From Paractinoplanes ovalisporus (GTDB taxonomy: Bacteria > Actinomycetota > Actinomycetes > Mycobacteriales > Micromonosporaceae), in contig NZ_JAENHP010000001.1 of assembly GCF_016834655.1 (NCBI RefSeq), positions 62,001 through 126,000 on the forward strand: DNA of 64,000 nt, in the 5' to 3' direction. A model generated the notes under the pieces. It saw nothing but the letters and a program-made list of their open reading frames with translations. It had not been told where the DNA came from and ran no database searches. Below, in pieces: positions 57,978-64,000 of the stretch (position 1 is its first letter; each line of letters begins with the position of its first letter). The translations under genes were made by a program, and so were the position numbers.

Positions 57978-59593
57978 ACGCCGACGTCATTGTGGTCGGG
58001 GCCGGGCTGTCCGGGCTCGTCGCCACCGCCGAACTGGCCGCCGCCGGCAAGTCGGTCATCCTGGTCGACCAGGAGCCCGAGCAGAGCCTGGGCGGTCAGG
58101 CGCACTGGTCGTTCGGCGGGCTGTTCCTGGTCGGCTCGCCCGAGCAGCGCCGCATGGGCATCCGCGACTCGTGCGACCTGGCCTGGCAGGACTGGCTGAC
58201 CAACGCCGGGTTCGACCGGGCCGAGGACGAGTGGCCGCGCCGGTGGGCCGAGGCGTATGTGGGCTGGGCGGCCGGCGAAAAACGCGCATGGTTGCGCGAC
58301 CGGGGCATCAAGTTGTTCCCGATCGTGGGCTGGGCCGAGCGCGCGAACAATTCGGTTCCGCGCTTCCACATCACCTGGGGCACCGGGCCGGGGGTGCTCG
58401 AACCGTTCATCGCGGCGGCGGTCTCGTCCAGCCGGGTGACGATCGCTCACCGCCATCGTGTCGATTCGCTCATCACGACCGGCGGCGTGGTCACTGGCGT
58501 GTCCGGGCGGGTGCTGGCACCGAGCGATGTCGCGCGCGGTCAGGCCAGCTCCCGCGAGGAGGTCGGGGAGTTCGAGTTCACGGCCCAGGCGGTGGTGGTC
58601 ACGTCGGGCGGCATCGGGGGCAACCATTCCCTCGTACGGAAAAATTGGCCGTCCCGCCTCGGCGAACCTCCGGCGCACATGATCAGCGGCGTGCCCGCGC
58701 ACGTGGACGGCCGGATGCTCGGCATCGCGTCGGATGCGGGCGCGGCGATCATCAACCCGGACCGGATGTGGCACTACGTCGAGGGCATCCAGAACTGGGA
58801 CCCGATCTGGGAACGGCACGGCATCCGGATCCTGCCCGGCCCGTCGTCGCTGTGGCTCGACGCGCGCGGACGCCGGTTGCCGGTACCGCTCTATCCCGGT
58901 TTCGACACCCTGGGCACGCTCGCTCATCTGCGCACGACCGGACATGACCACAGCTGGTTCATCCTCACCCAGAAGATCATCGAGAAGGAGTTCGCGCTCT
59001 CGGGATCCGAGCAGAACCCCGACCTGACCGGCCGTGACGTGCGCAAGGTGCTCGGACGTGTCCGCGGGGGCGCGCCGGCGCCGGTCGAGGCGTTCAAGAA
59101 CAAGGGCGTCGACTTCGTGGTCGCGGACGGTCTGGAGGAACTCGTCAAAGGCATGAACGCGCTCACCGACACGCCGTTGCTGGACGCGGCCGGCGTGCGG
59201 CGCACGGTCGAATCGCGCGACCGGGAGCTGATGAACAACTTCGGCAAGGACATGCAGATCGCCGCCATCCGAGGGTTCCGCAACTACCGGGGTGACCGCC
59301 TGATGCGTACCGCTCCCCCACACCGGCTGCTCGATCGCTCAGCCGGACCGCTCATCGCTGTTCGTTTGCACGTTCTGACGCGCAAATCGCTCGGTGGTCT
59401 GCACACCGATCTGGACGCTCGCGTACTGAACGCTTCCGGTGATCCCGTCCCCGGGCTGTACGCCGCGGGCGAGGCCGCCGGGTTCGGTGGCGGTGGCATG
59501 CACGGTTATCGGGCTTTGGAAGGCACCTTCCTCGGCGGGTGCCTGTTCTCCGGCCGCCAAGCCGGGCGCGCCGCCGCGTCCGCCGTCTCGTGA
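57974..59593 (+). CDS. FAD-binding dehydrogenase (fumarate reductase/KsdD-like)
   Basis: A 539-residue flavoprotein: VIVVGAGLSGLVATAELAAAG at the start, GGQAHWSFGGLFLVGSPEQ, AVVVTSGGIGGNHSLVRKNWP, PGLYAAGEAAGFGGGGMHGYRALEG and TFLGGCLFSGRQAG at the end. The layout is that of the FAD-dependent fumarate reductase/3-ketosteroid dehydrogenase superfamily and of actinobacterial proteins annotated FAD-binding dehydrogenase. It probably introduces or reduces a C=C bond alpha to a carbonyl. Translationally coupled to the hydroxyacid dehydrogenase by ATGA overlap. Confidence 0.87.
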   Translation: MNADVIVVGAGLSGLVATAELAAAGKSVILVDQEPEQSLGGQAHWSFGGLFLVGSPEQRRMGIRDSCDLAWQDWLTNAGFDRAEDEWPRRWAEAYVGWAAGEKRAWLRDRGIKLFPIVGWAERANNSVPRFHITWGTGPGVLEPFIAAAVSSSRVTIAHRHRVDSLITTGGVVTGVSGRVLAPSDVARGQASSREEVGEFEFTAQAVVVTSGGIGGNHSLVRKNWPSRLGEPPAHMISGVPAHVDGRMLGIASDAGAAIINPDRMWHYVEGIQNWDPIWERHGIRILPGPSSLWLDARGRRLPVPLYPGFDTLGTLAHLRTTGHDHSWFILTQKIIEKEFALSGSEQNPDLTGRDVRKVLGRVRGGAPAPVEAFKNKGVDFVVADGLEELVKGMNALTDTPLLDAAGVRRTVESRDRELMNNFGKDMQIAAIRGFRNYRGDRLMRTAPPHRLLDRSAGPLIAVRLHVLTRKSLGGLHTDLDARVLNASGDPVPGLYAAGEAAGFGGGGMHGYRALEGTFLGGCLFSGRQAGRAAASAVS

Positions 59594-59623
59594 GCCTCCG
59601 TTGTCGCATCGGCGTCGGCGCGC

Positions 59624-59737
59624 TCTTGAGCGTCGGGCGTTGCCTGCGCACTTCTGAGCGTTCGGCGTTGCCTGCGCACTTCTCAGCGTTCGGCGTTGCC
59701 TGCGCGCTTCTGAGCGTTTCGGCGTTTCCTGCGCACT
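59624..59737 (+). repeat. 28 bp tandem repeat, four copies, before the AtuA-like gene
   Basis: Units start at 59624, 59652, 59680 and 59708 (TTCTGAGCGTTCGGCGTTGCCTGCGCAC type). The array ends 15 bp before the ATG of the AtuA-like gene and fills most of the 159 bp intergenic gap. Confidence 0.92.
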
Positions 59738-59752
59738 TTTCGAAAGGACACC

Positions 59753-61117
59753 ATGACTGACTCTGTACGCGTTCTCACGCCGGTCGGGATGCTCGGTGCC
59801 GGGTTCCCGCCCGAGACGGTCACGCGCGGCCTCGAACTGGGCGCCGACGTCATCGCCGTGGACGGTGGATCGACCGACTCCGGCCCGTACTACCTGGGCA
59901 CGGGCACGGCCAAGACCGCCGCCGGGGCCGTCGCCCAGGACCTGCGGCTGCTGCTGCGGGCGGCCGCCTCGGCGGGCATTCCGCTGATCATCGGGTCGTG
60001 CGGCACCAGCGGCACCGACTCCGGCGTCGACTGGGTCGCCGGGATCGCCCGCGAGATCCTGGAATCCGAGGGGCTGAACCTGCGCGTCGCCACCGTCTAC
60101 AGCGAACAGCGGGCCGCCGACCTGGTGGAATCCCTGGACCGGATCCACCCGTTGCCGCCCGCCGGCGAGATCGACCCGGCGACGCTGGAGAGCTGCACGC
60201 ACATCGTCGGCATGATGGGACACGAGCCGATCGTGGCCGCCCTGGAAGCCGGCGCCGACGTGGTGCTGGCCGGGCGGGCCACCGACACGGCGGTCGCGGC
60301 GGCCTACCCGCTCATGAAGGGGATGCCGGCCGGCCCGGTCTGGCACGCGGCGAAGATTGTCGAGTGCGGCGGGCAGTGCACGACCAATCCGCGCGCGGGC
60401 GGGGTGCTGGCGACGATCGACGCGTACGGCTTCACGATCGAACCGCTCGACCCGGACAACTCCTGCACGCCGACGTCCGTGGCCGCGCACATGCTGTACG
60501 AGACGGTCAACCCGTTCTCGATGCGCGAACCGGCCGGGACGATCGTGGTGTCCGACGCGACCTACCAGGCGCTGGACGACCGGCGCGTACGGGTGGAGGG
60601 TTCCCGTTTCGAACCGGCCGCGCAGCACACGATCAAGCTGGAGGGTTCGCGCATCACCGGCTACGAGACGATGTCGTTCACCGCGATCCGCGACCCGCAC
60701 ATCCTCGGCCAGATCGACACCTGGGCCGCCCTGATGCGCAAGATGATCGGCGAGTGGGTCAGCCGCACGCTGGGGCTGGGCGACGGCGACTACGAGATCG
60801 ACCTGCGGCTCTACGGCTACAACGCGATCCTCGACGAGATCGAACCTGACCGCAGTCCGCCCCGCGAGGTGGGCGCGATGCTGCTCGTCCACGCGGCCGA
60901 CCAGGCGACCGCCACCGCCGTGGCCAAGGTCGCCAACCCGCTGATGCTGCACCTGCCCACGCCGGACATGAGCTACCTGCCCAGCCTGGCCTTCGCGACC
61001 TCCCCGGCCGAGACCGAGCGCGGGGCGGTCTACGAGTTCGCGCTGAACCACGTCGTCGACGTGGACTCCCCCACCAGCCTGTTCCGCATCACCTTGCCGG
61101 AGGCCCAGGATGACTGA
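59753..61117 (+). CDS. AtuA/DUF1446 family protein
   Basis: A 454-residue protein of the acyclic terpene utilisation AtuA (DUF1446) family: GMLGAGFPPETVTRGLELG, DVIAVDGGSTDSGPYYLG, LIIGSCGTSGTDSGVDWVAG, VGMMGHEPIVAALEAGADVVLAGRATDT, and KIVECGGQCTTNP. The N-terminal part has conserved Gly/Ser/Cys loops suggestive of an active site. In Pseudomonas the related AtuA belongs to the citronellol/geraniol acid pathway, but its chemistry is not established. ATG 59753 has GAAAGGAC upstream. It overlaps the DUF4387 gene by 8 bp, so the two products probably form a complex. Confidence 0.87.
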   Translation: MTDSVRVLTPVGMLGAGFPPETVTRGLELGADVIAVDGGSTDSGPYYLGTGTAKTAAGAVAQDLRLLLRAAASAGIPLIIGSCGTSGTDSGVDWVAGIAREILESEGLNLRVATVYSEQRAADLVESLDRIHPLPPAGEIDPATLESCTHIVGMMGHEPIVAALEAGADVVLAGRATDTAVAAAYPLMKGMPAGPVWHAAKIVECGGQCTTNPRAGGVLATIDAYGFTIEPLDPDNSCTPTSVAAHMLYETVNPFSMREPAGTIVVSDATYQALDDRRVRVEGSRFEPAAQHTIKLEGSRITGYETMSFTAIRDPHILGQIDTWAALMRKMIGEWVSRTLGLGDGDYEIDLRLYGYNAILDEIEPDRSPPREVGAMLLVHAADQATATAVAKVANPLMLHLPTPDMSYLPSLAFATSPAETERGAVYEFALNHVVDVDSPTSLFRITLPEAQDD

Positions 61118-61448
61118 CGCCCGTACGATCGCCGACCTGGCCGTGGAGGTCCGCTCCAAGAACGCGGGCCCGTTCTGGGTGACGATGGAGTTGTTCATGC
61201 GTGACGCCGCGGGCTACGCGCTGGTGGCCGACCCCGCCTACCTGGACGCCTCGATGGTCGCGCGCCTCTACGGCGTGCCCGCCGACACGATCCAGATCTT
61301 CCGGCTGCCCGCCCTGAACGTCGTCAAGATCTCGTTCCCGCGCCCGGTCTCCCAGGGCAGCCTGCGCGATCGGGACATCCACGCGGGTCAGCACCACGTG
61401 CCGCTGGCCCTCTATCCCCTGCCCGCTTCGGCCCCGGCCGCCGGATGA
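61110..61448 (+). CDS. DUF4387 protein, partner of the AtuA-like protein
   Basis: A 112-residue protein of the DUF4387 family: IADLAVEVRSKNAGPFWVTMELFM, LYGVPADTIQIFRLPALNVVKISFPRP and GSLRDRDIHAGQHHVPL. It is nearly always adjacent to an AtuA-like gene or fused to it as a C-terminal domain, so a small subunit is the natural reading. ATG 61110 has GGAGG 7 bp upstream and lies inside the 3' end of the AtuA gene. Function unknown. Confidence 0.85.
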   Translation: MTDARTIADLAVEVRSKNAGPFWVTMELFMRDAAGYALVADPAYLDASMVARLYGVPADTIQIFRLPALNVVKISFPRPVSQGSLRDRDIHAGQHHVPLALYPLPASAPAAG

Positions 61449-62866
61449 AAGCGCCGGGCGCTGTTCCCCTCGTCGCCGCCCGCCTGGTCGCGGCTTCCCT
61501 GGTCGCCGCCACCACTGCCGCCCTGCTCGCCGCGCCCGCGGCTGGCTCCTTGACCGCGCGGCCCTCGGCTGGAGCGTTGTCCGCACGGCCCGCGGCTGGC
61601 TCCCTGCCCGCGCGACCCAAGGCTGGGTCGTCGTGCTTGCCGGCGGCCACGTGTGTGACCGGGCGCGACGCCAACGGCGCGTACTACACGATGGCCGTGC
61701 CCGACCATTGGAACGGTTCGCTCGTGGTGCACGCCCACGGCGGTCCGGCCCGTTCGTACGACCAGTCGAGCACCGACGAGGACCTGGCCGAATGGGCGGT
61801 GATGGTCGAACAGGGCTACGCGTGGGTCGCCTCGTCGTACCGTCGCGGCGGCTACGGCGTACGCATGGCCGCCGCCGACACCGACAACGCGCGCCGCTTG
61901 TTCATTGCGCGTTTCGGCCCGCCCCGACGCACATACCTGCACGGCCAGTCTTTCGGCGGCAACGTGGCCGCCAAGGTCGCCGAGACCTACGACGGCTACG
62001 ACGGGGTCCTGCTGACGAGCGGCCTGCTTGCGGGCGGCTCGCGCGGCTACGACCATCGCGTGGATCTGCGCGTGGTCTATCAGTACTACTGCCGGAACCT
62101 GCCGCGCCCGTCCGAACCGCAGTACCCGCTGTGGCAGGGCCTGCCGGCCGATTCCCCGCTCACCCCCGACGACGTGAGCGAACGGCTGCACGAATGCACA
62201 GGAACGTCCACCGCGCGCACCGAACAACAGCAACGCAACCTCGACGACATTCTGGCCGTGACGCGCATCCCGGAACGTTCCCTCGAGACCCACCTGCAGT
62301 ACGCGACGTTCCTGTTCCAGGACATCGTCGCCAACCGCCTGGGCGGCCGGAACCCGTTCAGCAACCGCGGCGTGCATTACTCCGGCTCCCACGACGACAA
62401 AGCCCTCAACGCCGGCGTCGCACGTTTCCAGGCCGACCCGACCGCACGGCGGAACCTGTCCTACGACAGCGACCTCACCGGCCGGGTGTCCGTCCCCGTG
62501 CTCACTTTGCACGCCATCGACGACCCGTCGGTGTTCGTCGAACACGAGTCGGCCTACCGCGCGACGCTCCGAACGAGCAACCTCGTGCAGACGTTCACGC
62601 GCGAATCCGACCACGACGGCCTGAGCAAGGACGAGTACGCGGCTTCGATCAACGCCTTGGACCGCTGGGCGCGCACCGGCCACAAACCGACACCCCGTTC
62701 CATAGCCCGCTCATGCACCGGCAACTGCTTCTACGACCCGTCCTTCCGGCCGGCGCCCTTCGCCACACGCATCAACCCACGCCCGGGCGGCCAGACCTGG
62801 CCGGCCATGACCGCCGCCCAGGAAAGGGCGTGGAGCCGCATCCCGGGCATAGGCATCGCACCCTGA
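61445..62866 (+). CDS. Secreted alpha/beta hydrolase
   Basis: A 473-residue exported protein. A signal peptide of about 30 residues (LVAARLVAASLVAATTAALLAA) is followed by a 9-residue repeat region (30-62) and the hydrolase: LVVHAHGGPARSYDQSSTDED, nucleophile in YLHGQSFGGNVAAKVAE, acid Asp in LHAIDDPSVFV, His in ESDHDGLS. Several Cys (LPAATC, YYCRNL, CTGNCF) suggest extracellular disulphides. It resembles actinobacterial secreted hydrolases of unknown substrate. ATG overlaps the DUF4387 stop, so it may be part of the same transcript, although its extracellular location is unlike its neighbours. Confidence 0.82.
   Translation: MKAPGAVPLVAARLVAASLVAATTAALLAAPAAGSLTARPSAGALSARPAAGSLPARPKAGSSCLPAATCVTGRDANGAYYTMAVPDHWNGSLVVHAHGGPARSYDQSSTDEDLAEWAVMVEQGYAWVASSYRRGGYGVRMAAADTDNARRLFIARFGPPRRTYLHGQSFGGNVAAKVAETYDGYDGVLLTSGLLAGGSRGYDHRVDLRVVYQYYCRNLPRPSEPQYPLWQGLPADSPLTPDDVSERLHECTGTSTARTEQQQRNLDDILAVTRIPERSLETHLQYATFLFQDIVANRLGGRNPFSNRGVHYSGSHDDKALNAGVARFQADPTARRNLSYDSDLTGRVSVPVLTLHAIDDPSVFVEHESAYRATLRTSNLVQTFTRESDHDGLSKDEYAASINALDRWARTGHKPTPRSIARSCTGNCFYDPSFRPAPFATRINPRPGGQTWPAMTAAQERAWSRIPGIGIAP
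61535..61633 (+). repeat. 27 bp coding repeat after the hydrolase signal peptide
   Basis: Three full and one partial unit encode P(A/S)AG(S/A)L(T/S/P)AR at 61535, 61562, 61589 and 61616. The array lengthens the spacer between signal peptide and catalytic domain. Confidence 0.88.
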
Positions 62867-62891
62867 GCTCGTATCGGACGCGGTGCTCGCG

Positions 62892-64000
62892 CTAGCGGAT
62901 GACGGCGTCGCACTCGGCCACGATCTGCTGCAGGGCGGACCGGATGCGTTGGCCGTCCTCCAGCATCGAGGTGAGCTCCCGAGACTCGCTTTCCGACACA
63001 ACCTCACCTGTTTCCAGCGCCCGCGAAACCGTCCGCCGCTCACCATGGAGATCCGTCCGGAGTCTGATCCGGAACAGATCGACGCCGCTCACCAGCTCCT
63101 GCACCTGACTGTTCATCTGCAGCTCGAAGCCCTGAATGACCTCGGCCGCGGTCTTGTCGAGCGTCCGCTTGAAGTCGTCCCGCTTCTCCCTGAGCGCGAG
63201 GCGGCCCTTGGTGGCGCGCCAGGCGACGTAGCCCGCCGACGCCAGCACCAGACCGGCGCCGACCGGGGTCAGGACGGCAACGGCCGCCGCGGGAAGACCG
63301 ACCGCCGCGGCGGCCTGAGCCGCGCCGGTGGCGATCACCGCCGTCGCGGCACCCACACCGGGCAGGTTCTTCAGGATTCCGGCGGCCCGCTCCAAAAGAG
63401 GCGGCCGTTCCGTGGCCGGCTGCTCCCGATCCGCCTTACGGGCGAGTTCCTGAACGTCGATCCACGCCGACGGAATCTTTATACGCCGGCTGTCGGTGGC
63501 GCTCATCCGGGTGACGAGATCACCCATGGCCTTGTTCACGATGTCCGTCAATTCGGAATAGCTTCGATCCCAACGCTCGGCCGGGCCATCCGGTTCCTCC
63601 AGCCAATCCGCGATCACACCCGCCTGTTCGGTCTCGAGACGGTCGAACGCGTCGGGTTTGAGCAGGTCGGCGCCGGCGATCCGTTTGTCGAGCCGCGCAT
63701 GCAGGCGGTTGGCCAACTGCCCGGTCAGGTTCTGAGACACCAGACTTCGTACGGTGGCCGATCCGGCGCTCTGCAACGACCGCAGGAGGCTCTCGGTGCC
63801 GGTCTCCAGCAACTCCAGTTCCGTATCGACGGCCCTGAGCCGGTGACCCCGTTCGGCGTCTGACTGCTTACGGGCGTGGGCTGCCCCTTCCAGCCCACGC
63901 AATGCTTCGAACATGGCGTCCGACAGGTCGTCCGCATAGTCCTTCAGATACGACGCGCCGGTCGCGGACTCGATCATCGCGTTCAGCGCGCCGCGCAGCC
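62892..64000 (-). CDS. C-terminal part of a probable dynamin-like/GTPase protein (5' truncated by window)
   Basis: The frame is open to the window edge (369 visible residues; LRGALNAMIESATG at the edge). The visible part has long charged helices (DDLSDAMFEALRGLEGAAHA, RLHARLDKRIAGADLL), a hydrophobic hairpin between about 210 and 262 (AATAVIATGAAQAAAAVGLP, AAVAVLTPVGAGLVLASAGYV), and more charged helices. This matches the stalk and paddle region of bacterial dynamin-like proteins annotated dynamin family protein; the GTPase motifs would lie upstream of the window. Such proteins remodel membranes, for instance at sporulation septa. The call is tentative without the GTPase domain. Confidence 0.6.
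   Translation of the reverse strand, partial: LRGALNAMIESATGASYLKDYADDLSDAMFEALRGLEGAAHARKQSDAERGHRLRAVDTELELLETGTESLLRSLQSAGSATVRSLVSQNLTGQLANRLHARLDKRIAGADLLKPDAFDRLETEQAGVIADWLEEPDGPAERWDRSYSELTDIVNKAMGDLVTRMSATDSRRIKIPSAWIDVQELARKADREQPATERPPLLERAAGILKNLPGVGAATAVIATGAAQAAAAVGLPAAAVAVLTPVGAGLVLASAGYVAWRATKGRLALREKRDDFKRTLDKTAAEVIQGFELQMNSQVQELVSGVDLFRIRLRTDLHGERRTVSRALETGEVVSESESRELTSMLEDGQRIRSALQQIVAECDAVIR

Noticed and set aside
1..64000. tRNA or rRNA genes
   Set aside because: No cloverleaf with a GTTCGANNC T-loop in a proper context, nor any conserved rRNA segment, was noticed by eye; a covariance-model scan was not possible.

Overview
The window is about 70% G+C, with many GTG starts, tightly overlapping operons (repeated ATGA overlaps) and few intergenic bases. 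A homologue of the mycobacterial mycothiol-linked nitroreductase Rv2466c, an LPxTG-anchored surface protein, a CebR/CelR-type TGGGAGCGCTCCCA palindrome, CBM2-linked secreted enzymes and NarL-type two-component genes all point to a filamentous actinobacterium. The frequent CGTACG context is reminiscent of Micromonosporaceae such as Actinoplanes; that genus-level guess is inference.

Layout. 1-7136: the distal end of an extracellular contractile injection system (eCIS, phage-tail-like) operon, with baseplate J-like protein (cut by the window edge), tail protein I fused to a beta-propeller, a small coiled-coil protein and two paralogous tail fibres. 7154-11533 (minus): a non-specific DNA/RNA nuclease with a long N-terminal region (candidate eCIS cargo), a small partner gene, and a large LuxR-type (LAL) regulator. 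11659-14704: CYTH-like protein, universal stress protein and Ser/Thr kinase. 14710-19152: sugar-acid catabolism (IlvD-type dehydratase divergent from lactonase, FAH-type hydrolase and SDR), resembling the non-phosphorylating L-fuconate route. 19288-21795: molybdopterin oxidoreductase with a large in-frame minisatellite. 22097-31129: winged-helix protein, multi-zinc-ribbon protein, GAF regulator with flavin monooxygenase, MarR with NADP-reductase, diguanylate cyclase and DUF4352 protein.

31189-39127: secreted polysaccharide-related functions (CBM2 metalloprotease, CBM2-GH5 cellulase, esterase), a DMT exporter, two divergent MarR genes sharing strong palindromic operators, and a SIS-domain protein. 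39099-41564: surface protein carrying both a lipobox-like motif and LPVTG. 41716-44110: an orphan Rhs-core/Hint/toxin gene followed 10 bp later by a pentapeptide-repeat protein, a candidate toxin-immunity pair. 44148-50449: GGDEF-EAL protein, CAP protein, Rv2466c homologue, a hypothetical protein and a two-component system. 50583-53561: four-gene membrane operon (DedA, GT4 glycosyltransferase, DUF998, DedA). 53708-61448: a hydroxy-acid catabolic cluster (tartrate dehydrogenase family, GntR, MFS, 2-hydroxyacid dehydrogenase, FAD dehydrogenase, AtuA/DUF1446, DUF4387) whose substrate I cannot name. 61445-64000: secreted alpha/beta hydrolase and the C-terminal part of a probable dynamin-like protein.

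The most unusual whole-window feature is a family of unrelated tandem repeats (periods 8-72 bp). At least seven of them begin at, or copy, the last codons and stop of the upstream gene; others sit in frame inside enzymes. No repeat unit is shared between loci, so this looks like a process (local tandem duplication at gene ends) and not a dispersed element. No tRNA, rRNA, CRISPR array or intact insertion sequence was recognised.
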